A stretch of 64,000 nucleotides of DNA, taken from NCBI RefSeq assembly GCF_019704555.1, contig NZ_AP024745.1, positions 5,278,501 to 5,342,500 of the forward strand, written 5' to 3'. This DNA is from Actinoplanes sp. L3-i22. Its GTDB lineage: Bacteria; Actinomycetota; Actinomycetes; Mycobacteriales; Micromonosporaceae. The notes under the pieces were generated by a model. That model was not told the origin of the DNA. It saw only the letters and a program-made list of their open reading frames with translations, and ran no database searches. Positions 50,746 through 60,777 of the stretch are shown here, one piece after another; within the stretch, counting starts at the first letter, position 1; every line of letters starts with the position of its first letter. A program made the translations under genes and the position numbers.

Positions 50746-53145
50746 GTGCCGTTCAGTGGCCCAGTGTCTGAATCTTGGTCGTCATCGGCGGGGCCGGCCG
50801 GCGGCGTGGTCCCGGCCTGGCGGCCGACCGGGACCCTGCTCCTGGCCGGCGCCATGGTCGTGGTGGCCGCGGTCTGGTTCTCGATCGGACTGGATCACCG
50901 CATCCCGTCGCTGGCCGGCTGGCTGCCGTTGTCCGTGGCGGTGCCGAACGCGGCGGTCGCCTCGTGGCGCGCCGCCGGCCAGGGCCGGGCCATGTGGCGG
51001 TACGTGTCGGTCGGCATCGCGCTGATCGGCCTGGGCGCCGCCGGGAACGCCTACGACTACTTCAGCGGACGGCAGCAGGGCCAGCACATCAGCGGCGTGA
51101 CCGCCGGGATCTACGTGTCCGGGCTGCTGGTGATGCTGCTGGGCCTGCTGCGGGTGCCCGGCACCCGGCGTCCCCGGACCGAGTGGACCCGCTTCGGGCT
51201 CGACACCGCGACCGGCATCGTCACCGTGCTGACCTTCTGCTGGCACCTGATGTCCCCGCACTGGCACGGCTGGGTCAGCGGCGACATCGGCGGCGCGATC
51301 ACCCTGCTGATCCTGCTCGCGGCCGGGTTCATCTGCGTCTTCGCGTTCATCAAGGTGGCGTTCACCGGGACCGGCCCGATCGACCGGCGGGCCCTGCACC
51401 TGATGGCGCTGACCGGCGCGGTCGGTGCGGCCGGCGGCGCGCTGGCTCCGCTGCTGGCGTCGCGTCCGTATCTGAACACCGCGCACGTGCTGCTCCCGAC
51501 CACCTGCCTGTGCCTGTGCGTCGCCGCCGACCGGCAGTCGCGGGCCACCCGGGCGGGCCGGTCGGTGCCGCGCCCGGCGAGTCGCCGGCTCAGCCTGACG
51601 CCGTACGCGGCGGTGCTGGCCACCGGTGGGCTGCTGCTGTACGGGACGGCCACCCACGCGCCGGGGCTGCTGGTCGTCGCGGCCGGATCGGTGACCGTGG
51701 CGACGCTTGTCGCGATCCGCCAGCTGGTCGCGTTGCGCGACAACCTGCTGCTGCTCGACGACCTCGACGCCCGCCAGCGCGAGCTGGTCCACCAGGCGAC
51801 CCACGACGTGCTGACCGGGCTGCCGAACCGGACCGTCCTGACCCGGGAGATCGACGCCGCGCTGGCCGGCGGACCGGAGGGGATCAGTGCCGCCCTGATC
51901 GATCTGGACGACTTCAAGGAGATCAACGACGACCTCGGGCACGCGGTGGGGGACGCCCTGCTGGTGGCGGTGGCCGGCCGGCTCGCCGAGCACCTGCCGG
52001 CCACCGCGGTCGTCGCCCGGCTCGGCGGTGACGAGTACGCGCTGCTGCTGCGCGCCGGCGACCACAGCGCGATCCTCGACCGGCTCGCCGAGCGGCTGCG
52101 CCTGCCGTTGCGCGCGGCCGGCCACGAGCTGGTCGTCGAGGCCAGTGTCGGGCTGGCGCCGGCCCGCGCCGGGGACGGCGCCGACGAGCTGCTGCGCCGC
52201 GCCGACGTGGCGATGTACGAGGCGAAGAGCCGGGGTAAGGGGCGCCGCGCCGGGTACACCGCCGAGCTGGACCAGCGCACCACCGAACAGTCGCGCCTCT
52301 CCGCCGACCTGCGCGCGGCGTTGCGCACCGACCAGCTGTACCTGCGGTACCAGCCGATCGTGTCGATGCCCGGTGGCGAGCTGTTCGGCGTCGAGGCCCT
52401 GGTCCGCTGGACCCATCCGGAGCGGGGCCCGGTCGCTCCGGCCGTGTTCGTCCCGGCGGCCGAGCGCACCGGCCTGATCGTCCCGCTCGGCGCCTGGGTC
52501 CTGGAGCAGGCCTGCCGTCAGGCGGCCGCGTGGCGGGCGCAGCTCGGTGCCGCCGCGCCGAAGACGGTGACGGTCAACGTGTCGGCCCGGCAGCTGCGCG
52601 AGGCCGACTTCGCCGCCGAGGTCGGTGCGGTCCTGCACCGGACCGGCCTGCCCGCACACGTCCTCACCGTCGAGGTGACCGAGACCGCGGTCTTCGACGG
52701 TGGCGCGGCCCTGGCCGAGCTGAAGGCGATCGCGGCGCTCGGGGTGAACATCGCGCTCGACGACTTCGGCACCGGCCACTCGTCGCTGAGTCTGCTGCGG
52801 ACCTGCCCGGCCGACATCCTCAAGGTCGACAAGTCGTTCGTCGACGACATCACCGTGGGCGGCCAGCACGCCGTGGTCACCGCCGCCCTGATCCACATCT
52901 GTGACGGGCTGGGCCTGCGGGCGGTGGCCGAAGGTGTCGAGACGGCCGAGCAGGCCGAGGAGCTGCAGCGGCTCGGGTACCGGTACGCGCAGGGGTATCA
53001 CTACGCGTGGCCGCTGCCGGCCGCGGAGATCCCCGCGTATCGGCCGCCGGCGTCATGGGCGGCGCAGGGCGAGCACCGCGTTGTGGCCGCCGAAGCCGTA
53101 GGACATGCTCAGGGCCACCGCGGCCGGCCCGGGTTCGGGCAGTGA
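50746..53145 (+). CDS. Membrane GGDEF-EAL protein
   Basis: The 799-residue product has about ten hydrophobic segments in the first 330 residues, with no recognised sensory domain name. A GGDEF domain follows with GGDEY at 427-431 and then an EAL domain with EAL at 550-552 and the DDFGTG loop near 672-677. Both signature motifs look catalytically competent, so it could make or break cyclic di-GMP, with the membrane part sensing the signal. The last 93 bases overlap the convergent ketosynthase gene; the tail after residue about 760 (GHAQGHRGRPGFGQ) looks non-domain and may only reflect read-through to the first stop. In Streptomyces c-di-GMP controls development; the same may hold here. Confidence 0.9.
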   Translation: MPFSGPVSESWSSSAGPAGGVVPAWRPTGTLLLAGAMVVVAAVWFSIGLDHRIPSLAGWLPLSVAVPNAAVASWRAAGQGRAMWRYVSVGIALIGLGAAGNAYDYFSGRQQGQHISGVTAGIYVSGLLVMLLGLLRVPGTRRPRTEWTRFGLDTATGIVTVLTFCWHLMSPHWHGWVSGDIGGAITLLILLAAGFICVFAFIKVAFTGTGPIDRRALHLMALTGAVGAAGGALAPLLASRPYLNTAHVLLPTTCLCLCVAADRQSRATRAGRSVPRPASRRLSLTPYAAVLATGGLLLYGTATHAPGLLVVAAGSVTVATLVAIRQLVALRDNLLLLDDLDARQRELVHQATHDVLTGLPNRTVLTREIDAALAGGPEGISAALIDLDDFKEINDDLGHAVGDALLVAVAGRLAEHLPATAVVARLGGDEYALLLRAGDHSAILDRLAERLRLPLRAAGHELVVEASVGLAPARAGDGADELLRRADVAMYEAKSRGKGRRAGYTAELDQRTTEQSRLSADLRAALRTDQLYLRYQPIVSMPGGELFGVEALVRWTHPERGPVAPAVFVPAAERTGLIVPLGAWVLEQACRQAAAWRAQLGAAAPKTVTVNVSARQLREADFAAEVGAVLHRTGLPAHVLTVEVTETAVFDGGAALAELKAIAALGVNIALDDFGTGHSSLSLLRTCPADILKVDKSFVDDITVGGQHAVVTAALIHICDGLGLRAVAEGVETAEQAEELQRLGYRYAQGYHYAWPLPAAEIPAYRPPASWAAQGEHRVVAAEAVGHAQGHRGRPGFGQ

Positions 53146-54282
53146 CCGCGCCCGCTCCAGCACCAGGTCGACGTCGTCGTCGACCGTCCGGGTCCCGGCG
53201 GTGGGCGGCACCACCCGGTGATGCACCGTCAGGGCGGCGATGACCGCCTCGACCCCGCCGGCCGCCCCCTGGAGATGGCCGAGCGCCCCCTTGGGCGCGG
53301 TCACCGGCGGCCGGTGACCGAAGAGGTCCCGCAGCAGCGCGGCCTCCACCGCGTCCCCGAGCACCGTCGACGTGGCGTGGGCGTTGACGTGCACCACGTC
53401 GGCCGGCTCGGCGCCGGCGTCGGCCAGCGCCTTGTGCACGGCGATGCGCACGCCGGCGCCGTCCGGCCGCGGCGCCACCATGTGGAACGCGTCCGAGGAC
53501 AGCCCGTAGCCGGCGACCTCGCAGTAGACCCGGGCGCCGCGCGCGCGGGCGTGCCCGGCCGATTCGAGGATCAGGAGGCCGGCGCCCTCGCCGAGGACGA
53601 AGCCGTCGCGGTCCCGGTCGAACGGGCGGGACGCCCGCTCGGGGCTCCGGGCCGGGGTCATCGCCCGCATCGCGGCCAGCCCGGCGATCGCGGCGGGGTT
53701 GAGGAAGCCCTCGGTGCCGCCGGCGATCGCGACGTCCACGTGCCCGAGCCGGATCCGGTCCAGCGCGACCGCGATCGCCTCGGTGCCGGACGCGCAGGCC
53801 GAGCTGACGGTGCGGGCCTCGCCCCGGACGTCGAGGTCCATGGCGACGGCGGACGCCGGGCTGCTGGGCACGATCATCGAGATGGCGTGCGGTGACACGT
53901 GCCGGGCCCCGCGCGTGGCCAGCACGCGATCCAGGGTCATCAGCTCGGCGGCGCCCGGATTGATCGTCCCGAGGCTGACCGCGACCCGGTGCGGGTCGGC
54001 CGAGCCGGCCCCGGTCAGTCCGGCGTCGGCCCAGGCCTCGCGGGCCGCGACGACCGCGAACCGGGACGCTCGATTGAGGATCCGGGCCCGCTTGCGGTCC
54101 AGCCGGGTGGTGAGGTCGGCGGTCACCGGGGCTCCGATCCGGACCGGCAGACCGGTGAAGGCCGGGTCGTCGAGCAGCCGGATCCCGTGCGCCCCGGCGA
54201 GCAGCTTCGCCCAGGTCTCGGGGGCTGTCGCGCCGAGCGGGGTGACCGCGCCCAGACCCGTGACGACCACTCTGTCGGACAC
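53053..54282 (-). CDS. Beta-ketoacyl-ACP synthase II (KAS II)-like
   Basis: This 409-residue condensing enzyme has the active Cys in SSACASGTEA and the two His residues in VNAHATST and GALGHLQGAAGG. A C-terminal SYGFGGHNAVL block is also present, all typical of KAS I/II (FabF-like) enzymes. The GTG follows GGAG five bases upstream. There is no ACP, malonyl transferase or reductase gene next to it, so it is isolated from a fatty-acid operon. It might be a spare fatty-acid elongation enzyme or supply an acyl starter for the assembly line; only proximity (about 14 kb) supports the second idea. Confidence 0.88.
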   Translation of the reverse strand: MSDRVVVTGLGAVTPLGATAPETWAKLLAGAHGIRLLDDPAFTGLPVRIGAPVTADLTTRLDRKRARILNRASRFAVVAAREAWADAGLTGAGSADPHRVAVSLGTINPGAAELMTLDRVLATRGARHVSPHAISMIVPSSPASAVAMDLDVRGEARTVSSACASGTEAIAVALDRIRLGHVDVAIAGGTEGFLNPAAIAGLAAMRAMTPARSPERASRPFDRDRDGFVLGEGAGLLILESAGHARARGARVYCEVAGYGLSSDAFHMVAPRPDGAGVRIAVHKALADAGAEPADVVHVNAHATSTVLGDAVEAALLRDLFGHRPPVTAPKGALGHLQGAAGGVEAVIAALTVHHRVVPPTAGTRTVDDDVDLVLERARSLPEPGPAAVALSMSYGFGGHNAVLALRRP

Positions 54283-54344
54283 CGGCGCTCCTGACCGTCG
54301 CGGACCTGATGCGAGCAGGCTAGGAGCACCTAGTTGACGTCCAC

Positions 54345-54701
54345 TTACTCCGCGGTGGACGCGCGGACCTGCCGGATGATCGCGTGGCCGACGACCCGCG
54401 GGCCCTCCAGGATCAGGATCTGCCGGCCGGGCCGCAGGTGTGGCTCGGCCAGGCCGGGGACCAGGAAGTCGACCCGGGCCAGCCGCTCGTGGGCGTCCCC
54501 GGCGAACTGCTCGACCAGGATGCTCAACTGGTCGGCCGATCCCGGCCAGCCCGGGACCACCTGCTCCTCCCCGCCGAGCGGGAAGACGCAGGTCGCCGCG
54601 TAGACCGGCGCGGTGGGCGGCCCGGACCTGCGCCCGCCTTCCGCCGCGGTCAGCCAGCGCACCGAGACCACCGCCGCTGGGTCGTCAATCCGGTCGATCA
54701 T
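54345..54701 (-). CDS. Hypothetical small protein, possibly EF-Tu-like beta-barrel
   Basis: This 118-residue soluble protein precedes the ketosynthase gene on the same strand, 62 bases away. I use the ATG at 54701 after GGTGGGG; a GTG at 54710 is the alternative. The second half (ILVEQFAG, HERLARVDFLVPG, LRPGRQILILEGPRVVGHAIIRQV broken as LRPGRQILILEG and PRVVGHAIIRQV) has the strand pattern of an EF-Tu domain-III-like barrel, where a ligand-free barrel is common in small actinobacterial proteins. This is a weak structural impression, not a family assignment. Confidence 0.5.
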   Translation of the reverse strand: MIDRIDDPAAVVSVRWLTAAEGGRRSGPPTAPVYAATCVFPLGGEEQVVPGWPGSADQLSILVEQFAGDAHERLARVDFLVPGLAEPHLRPGRQILILEGPRVVGHAIIRQVRASTAE

Positions 54702-54756
54702 GATCCCCACCCGCGTCGCGTCTCGGTCATCGCCGCAGATCGTAGTGGGGCGAGGC

Positions 54757-55428
54757 TCAGGCGGGGTGGGCCATGGTGAGGTCGGCGTAGACCACGATGT
54801 TGTCCTCGTAGTGCCCGGCCGCGGTGTCGAAGTTGCCGCCGCAGGTGATCAGGCGCAGCCCGGCGCGGTTGATCGCCCCGTACACGGCGTTGGTGGGGAA
54901 TTTCGCCTTGGCGTAACGGGCCACCTTGACCACGGTGAACATCGCCATGCTGCCGTCCGCGCGGTCCACGTTGATCGAGTCACCGGCCTTGAGGGTGGTG
55001 AGCTTGTTGAACGTGCCGGGCCGGTTCTGGTAGTCGACGTGGCCGGCGAGCACGGCCGGGCCGAGCGCCCCCGGCGTGGGGGCCTTGGTGTACCAGCCGA
55101 CGGTCTTCGCGTCGGTCGGCACCTGCATGGTGCCGTCGCTCTGCTGTCCGAGGCCGGTCAGCGGCACGTCCACGTCGAGCGCCGGGATGACCACCCGGGT
55201 CGGCGCCGAGGTGCTCATCAGCGGCCCGCTGGTCAGGGTGGCGGCGGCCGCGTTGTCGGGCGGTGTCGCGTCGGCGGCCACCGCGGCCAGCGGCGGCTGG
55301 GCCGGCTCGTCCTGGTGGCCCCGGACGAGCGCGGTGATGCCGAGCAGGCTGAGGACCAGGACGGCCGCCGAGAGCGCGTAGCGCCCCCGGCGGTTCCCGG
55401 CCGGCCGTCGGGTGCCGGTGTCCGTCAT
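54757..55428 (-). CDS. Class F sortase
   Basis: The 223-residue product has an N-terminal membrane anchor (LSAAVLVLSLLGITALV) and a sortase barrel with the catalytic His in AGHVDY (residue 130) and Cys in LITCGG (residue 196), typical of class F. The third catalytic residue, Arg, is not where I expect it: the segment after the Cys reads GHYEDNIVVYA, with Glu where many homologues have Arg (HYRDN). The enzyme would attach sorted proteins to the cell wall. It begins two bases after the stop of an EF-hand surface protein, its probable substrate; the giant repeat protein at 1117-9393 could be another. Confidence 0.85.
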   Translation of the reverse strand: MTDTGTRRPAGNRRGRYALSAAVLVLSLLGITALVRGHQDEPAQPPLAAVAADATPPDNAAAATLTSGPLMSTSAPTRVVIPALDVDVPLTGLGQQSDGTMQVPTDAKTVGWYTKAPTPGALGPAVLAGHVDYQNRPGTFNKLTTLKAGDSINVDRADGSMAMFTVVKVARYAKAKFPTNAVYGAINRAGLRLITCGGNFDTAAGHYEDNIVVYADLTMAHPA

Positions 55429-55430
55429 GA

Positions 55431-56210
55431 TCAGCTCAGGCGGCGACGGGCGACGAAGGCGCCGGCCGCACCGAGCAGGGCGAGCCCGCCGAGCGCGTAC
55501 AGCGGGGTGGAGTCGTGGCGGGTGCTGCCGTCACCGGTGGCGACGCCGCCGACCGGCACCGAACCGGCGGCCGCGCCGGAGACCATGCCGCACAGGGCCG
55601 GGTCGGTCGCCTCCTCCGGGATGCCGCTCAGGCCGGCCGACTTCGCCAGGGTGGACTCGCCGAGCCCGTCCAGGTCGTACTTGCCGTTCTTGTTGGCGTC
55701 GATCCCGTGCTGGACCACGTGCAGGTCCTTGAGGTGGGTGATGGTCCCGGCGGGCAGGTCGGCGGCCGCGATGACCCGGTCGTAGCTCAGGTTGCCCTTG
55801 GCGTCGGCGGTCGGCATCCGGTCGATGGCCAGGCCGCTCTTGGGGGCGGTGTCACCCTTGGTGGTCAGCGAGATGAAGATGTTGCCGTAGACCGGCATGC
55901 CCTCCTCGGTGCTGACGTATCCGTTGCCGTCCTTGTCCGCCGACATGTCCGGGCAGTGGAAGTCCATGCCCTCGGTGGAGCCGTGCAGGTGCTGCGCGTG
56001 CGGCGAGTTCGGGACCAGCCCGGTGGACCGGATGCTGACCTTCAGGTCGCCGTCGGCCATCGCGGTCAGCGTCGCGCTGCCCGAGGCGCCGGAGTGGTTG
56101 AGCGCGTCGAGCTTGACGTGCACGCTCTCGTCGGCGAACGCGGCGCTCGGGATCGCCAGCAGCAGGACGGCCGCGGCGGGCAGGGCGAGAACGGTGCGGG
56201 AAAGCTTCAC
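55431..56210 (-). CDS. Secreted CHRD-like/EF-hand protein with C-terminal membrane anchor
   Basis: The GTG at 56210 follows AGGAG and starts a clear signal peptide (LSRTVLALPAAAVLLLAIP, then SAAFADES). The 259-residue product has a beta-rich domain with HAQHLHGSTEGMDFHCPD, reminiscent of CHRD domains. Two calcium-binding-like loops follow (DKDGNGYVSTEE and DANKNGKYDLDG). Near the end are a linker with TGDGS and a hydrophobic helix before RRRLS. The end has the topology of a sortase substrate but no clear LPxTG. It is cotranscribed with the class F sortase. The ligand and role at the surface are unknown. Confidence 0.75.
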   Translation of the reverse strand: MKLSRTVLALPAAAVLLLAIPSAAFADESVHVKLDALNHSGASGSATLTAMADGDLKVSIRSTGLVPNSPHAQHLHGSTEGMDFHCPDMSADKDGNGYVSTEEGMPVYGNIFISLTTKGDTAPKSGLAIDRMPTADAKGNLSYDRVIAAADLPAGTITHLKDLHVVQHGIDANKNGKYDLDGLGESTLAKSAGLSGIPEEATDPALCGMVSGAAAGSVPVGGVATGDGSTRHDSTPLYALGGLALLGAAGAFVARRRLS

Positions 56211-56289
56211 AGGGGCTCCTCGTTTTCGGTCACGAGGAATTCGGAGCGGGACCCGTACCGGATTGGCTCGAATGATGAATTTCTTTTCG

Positions 56290-57885
56290 TCAACGTCCGG
56301 GCCCGGGGATCGTCCAGGTGGCCGCCGGGTGCGCCGAGTCGCGGAAACCGTCCACGATGATGCGCTGGATGGGCAGGTCAAGGCTCCACTCGGAGTCCTG
56401 GGTGGTCCAGGTCAGGGTGTACGAGCGATCCCCGCCGGCGGCCAGCAGCACCCGATAGGCGTGCCGTCGCCGCCCACTGTCCGGCTGCCACGAGTACTCC
56501 CAGTCGGCGCCACCGCCAGTGATCAGAAGCAGTCCCATGCTGACTCGCTGATAGCCGGGCAGGGCCGCCGTCCGTTCGGCGTCCCGCAGCTGTTGCAGCG
56601 GTTTGCCGTCGATCGGCCCGCCGGCCCGCACGGTGAACGACCGGGTCCCGCCGGGGTCGCCGAAGCACACGCCGGCGGCGGTGTCCCGGCGATCCCAGCC
56701 GCGCGGCACCGGAAGCGCGAACCCGGCGGTGTCGACATGCCACGCCCACCCCTCGGGCAGCGAGATCGGCGCGTCCACCCCGGAGTCGGTCAGCCGCTGG
56801 GCCGCCGCGGTGCCGCAGGCGCTCAAGGGACTGACCGCCGCCGCCGAGGGCGGCGTGGCCCGGGCGTCGCCGTGGGTGTGCACCGCCGCGGTGGCACCGA
56901 CCGCCGCCACGACAGCGGTGGCGACCCCGGCCAGGAGCAGCCCCCGCCGACGGCGCGCCGGCACCGGGGCGGCGGCGGACCGATAGTCGACCGCGCTGCC
57001 GGTCGGGCGGCGCGGCCGCGGCACGGCGTGCACCCCGACGGCGCGCCGGGTCACGTCCCGCATCGCCGACCGGGCGGCGCCGGTGCTCAGCCGCCGGCCC
57101 GGGTCGGCGGCGAGCAGCCCGGCGATCACCTCGTGCAACGGTCCCGGTTGCTGCGGCGGATCGGGCGCCTCGGCCTGCCGGGCGGCCAGCGAGACGGCGA
57201 TCTCCGGCCGGGCGTACGGCGGCCGCCCCTCGACCGCCGAGTACAGCGTGGCGCCCAGCGACCACAGGTCGGCCGCCGGGCTGGCGACGCCGTCGCGGAA
57301 GCGCTCCGGGGCGATGTAGTTGGGCGAGCCGAGCAGCGGCTCGCCCCGCCCGGACGACCCGGCCACGATCGTGGCCAGCCCGAAGTCGGTGAGCACGACC
57401 CGGCCGTCGTCGGCGATCAGCACGTTGTGCGGTTTGACGTCGAGGTGCAGCACGCCCGCGCGGTGGGCGGCGTCCAGGGCGTCCAGCAGCGCCAGCCCGA
57501 TCCGGGCCGCGTGCTGGTGGGTCAGCGGGCCGTCCCGGCTCACCACGTCGTGCAGCGAGTGGCCGGACACGTACTCCATGACGATCCAGGACCGGCCGAT
57601 CGAGCGGACCACGTCGAAGATCCGGATGACGTTGGGGTGGTCCAGGCGGGCAGCGGCCCGGGCCTCGCGGACGGTGTTGTGCAGCAGCTCGGTCCGGTCC
57701 ATCGCGGGCAGCGCGGCCGGCGCCAGCACCTCCTTGACCGCGACCTCCCGGTCCAGGAGCTCGTCGTGGGCGCGCCAGACCCGGCCCATGCCACCGGTCC
57801 CGGCCAGCTCGGTCAGGCGATACCGGTCGGCCACCAGGTGGCCGAGAATCTGTTCCACGCCGTCACCGTCTCCCCGGGCGCCCAC
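56290..57885 (-). CDS. Membrane Ser/Thr protein kinase (Hanks type)
   Basis: The 531-residue product has a kinase domain at about 20-280: the Gly-rich loop GTGGMGRVW, the Lys in VAVKEV, the catalytic loop HLDVKPHNVL, DFG in LTDFGLA and an SPNYIAPE activation segment. The Arg of the usual HRD motif is Leu, so it is a non-RD kinase. A single membrane helix (GLLLAGVATAVVAAVGATAAV, given as GLLLAGVATAVVAAVG) lies near 320-340, followed by an extracellular domain of about 190 residues with no PASTA repeats. It probably phosphorylates cytoplasmic targets in response to an extracellular signal; neither is known. The start at 57885 or the GTG at 57858 are both possible. Confidence 0.88.
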   Translation of the reverse strand: MGARGDGDGVEQILGHLVADRYRLTELAGTGGMGRVWRAHDELLDREVAVKEVLAPAALPAMDRTELLHNTVREARAAARLDHPNVIRIFDVVRSIGRSWIVMEYVSGHSLHDVVSRDGPLTHQHAARIGLALLDALDAAHRAGVLHLDVKPHNVLIADDGRVVLTDFGLATIVAGSSGRGEPLLGSPNYIAPERFRDGVASPAADLWSLGATLYSAVEGRPPYARPEIAVSLAARQAEAPDPPQQPGPLHEVIAGLLAADPGRRLSTGAARSAMRDVTRRAVGVHAVPRPRRPTGSAVDYRSAAAPVPARRRRGLLLAGVATAVVAAVGATAAVHTHGDARATPPSAAAVSPLSACGTAAAQRLTDSGVDAPISLPEGWAWHVDTAGFALPVPRGWDRRDTAAGVCFGDPGGTRSFTVRAGGPIDGKPLQQLRDAERTAALPGYQRVSMGLLLITGGGADWEYSWQPDSGRRRHAYRVLLAAGGDRSYTLTWTTQDSEWSLDLPIQRIIVDGFRDSAHPAATWTIPGPGR

Positions 57886-58054
57886 CGCCCGCTATTCAGG
57901 GATTCGGAGCCGACCGGCGGCCGGATTGGTCCACTCTTCCGAGGGATATGTCCAATCTGTTGGCAAATCCACCAATCCGGCGGGCCGGCGGCACCGAATC
58001 GAAGGGGCAAGGGCCGTCACCGACGACGGCTCGTGACCCCGAGGGGGCACCACC

Positions 58055-58774
58055 ATGTTCGATCTTCACCGTCAGCGGAGCGGACGCACCGGCGGACTGC
58101 GGCGCTGGGCCGTCCCGGTCGCCGTCGCCACGGTCGTCCTCACCGCCGGAGGCGGCGCCATCGCCAAGGCCGCCTCGGCGGCCGCACCCGGGCACGCCGC
58201 CGCGACGGCGGCCGACGGCGGGCGCGGCCCGGACGGCTTCGGCATGACCATGGGCAGCCACGCCGGCCACTCGTCGAGCTTCACCTACAACCACGGCTTC
58301 TACTGCGACCCGCACGTGAGCACCGAGTCGGCCACCGGCTGCGAGGCCGGCGCGGCCGCAAAGGTGCCGCCGGCGAAGGACTTCGACCCGCTGTTCATCA
58401 CCGTGCCGCTCGGCTTCACCGCCAAGGGCCTGGACTGCCCGGACAAGCTCACCTGCGTGGACCACCCGATGAGCCTGGACATGACCCGGCTGGCCACGGC
58501 GCTCGCTCCGGTGTACAAGACCACCCCGGAGAAGCTGACGCCGGCGCTGCGCAACTTCACCACGCCCGGCCACGACCACTTCATCGGCACGAAGGCCCAC
58601 GGCAAGGCGGAGTGGTGGGACGTGCGCGTGGTCGGCGTGACCGACGCCGCCACGTACCGCAGCATCCAGCGGCACCAGAGCTGGACCTACCTGAACGGCC
58701 TGATCAAGGCCAAGAACAAGCACGTGGTCGGGCCGATCCCGACCAACATGTTCCTGTTCTTCGCCGCCCGCTGA
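58055..58774 (+). CDS. Secreted or membrane-anchored protein of unknown function
   Basis: The ATG at 58055 follows GAGGGGG. The 239-residue product has a basic start, a hydrophobic segment (WAVPVAVATVVLTAGGGAI) and Ala-rich residues as for a signal peptide, then a His-rich stretch (MTMGSHAGHSSSF) and a globular domain with four Cys (FYCDPH, TGCEAG, LDCPDKLTCVDH). Further His-containing blocks (GHDHFIG, KAHGKAEWW) suggest possible metal binding. I recognise no family. It is divergent from the kinase gene and followed by a strong terminator. Confidence 0.7.
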   Translation: MFDLHRQRSGRTGGLRRWAVPVAVATVVLTAGGGAIAKAASAAAPGHAAATAADGGRGPDGFGMTMGSHAGHSSSFTYNHGFYCDPHVSTESATGCEAGAAAKVPPAKDFDPLFITVPLGFTAKGLDCPDKLTCVDHPMSLDMTRLATALAPVYKTTPEKLTPALRNFTTPGHDHFIGTKAHGKAEWWDVRVVGVTDAATYRSIQRHQSWTYLNGLIKAKNKHVVGPIPTNMFLFFAAR

Positions 58775-58780
58775 CCGACC

Positions 58781-58817
58781 GCGGGGTGCGCCGGGCAAAC
58801 ACTCCGGCGCACCCCGC
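58781..58817 (+). terminator. Strong stem-loop terminator
   Basis: GCGGGGTGCGCCGG (58781-58794) and CCGGCGCACCCCGC (58804-58817) form a perfect 14-bp stem with a 9-base loop, starting 7 bases after the stop of the secreted protein. There is no T-run, as is usual in high-GC actinobacteria. Confidence 0.85.
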
Positions 58818-58952
58818 CGAAAAGCCCAGGACCAGGATCAACACCCTTTTTCCCGTACGGCGTTGAGCACCGTCACCGGCCGGGGGAGCGGGCCTGGCAC
58901 GATCGTGGGATGTGTCCCCGGTGGATCCTGCGATGATCACTGAGTGAGATCA

Positions 58953-59486
58953 ATGAGTCACACGGTCCTGGCCGGCGTTTCCCTTCTCGCTCTGCTCGGT
59001 GCGGCCGCGGGCTGCGCCAATGACACCACCACCGACTCCGCGGACCAGTCCGCTGCCGACGGCACCCCCGCCGCGGCCACCAAGAAGAAGCCGGCCGTCG
59101 ACTCCTGCACCCTGCTCAAGGCCGATGAGGTCAAGAAGATCATCGGCGCCAACAGCGGCGCCAAGCCCGGCGGCGGCGTCGGCGAGAGCACCTGCTCGTG
59201 GGAGAACGAGGACAACTACCACTCGTTGACCGTGGCGATCGGCAACGCGAAGACCGCGCCGGGCGGGAAGCTGTCGAAGAGCGACACCGACGGGCTGCCC
59301 GGCGCGGGCAAGGCCGAGGCGGGTCCGGACGGCATCGTGTTCGCCGCCGACAACACCGCCACCTTCGCCGCCGGCGACCGGGAATGCTACGTGCAGGTCG
59401 TCACCGACCCGACCAGCACGAAGGACCGCGACGTGGCGGTCCGGCTGATCAAGCTGATCCGCACCCGGACCGAGGGCAAGCTCTGA
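58953..59486 (+). CDS. DUF3558-like lipoprotein
   Basis: The 177-residue product begins with a lipoprotein signal (VSLLALLGAAAGC, lipobox Cys), followed by a Thr/Ala/Lys-rich linker. The rest has the layout of DUF3558 proteins: DSCTLLKADEVKKIIG, then ESTCSWEN and a second-half Cys (GDRECYVQVVT). The start is uncertain: the ATG at 58953 is used, and a GTG at 58944 would add three residues. It is an extracytoplasmic lipoprotein of unknown role, separated from its neighbours by terminators on both sides, so it is a single-gene unit. Confidence 0.78.
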   Translation: MSHTVLAGVSLLALLGAAAGCANDTTTDSADQSAADGTPAAATKKKPAVDSCTLLKADEVKKIIGANSGAKPGGGVGESTCSWENEDNYHSLTVAIGNAKTAPGGKLSKSDTDGLPGAGKAEAGPDGIVFAADNTATFAAGDRECYVQVVTDPTSTKDRDVAVRLIKLIRTRTEGKL

Positions 59487-59490
59487 TTCA

Positions 59491-59523
59491 CCGCGGGTCA
59501 GCCGGTCACCGGCTGACCCGCGG
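59491..59523. terminator. Bidirectional stem-loop terminator
   Basis: CCGCGGGTCAGCCGG (59491-59505) and CCGGCTGACCCGCGG (59509-59523) form a perfect 15-bp stem with a 3-base loop between the convergent lipoprotein and ECF sigma genes. It probably ends transcription from both sides. Confidence 0.88.
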
Positions 59524-59526
59524 CTT

Positions 59527-60776
<1,250 letters not shown>

Positions 60777-60777
<1 letters not shown>

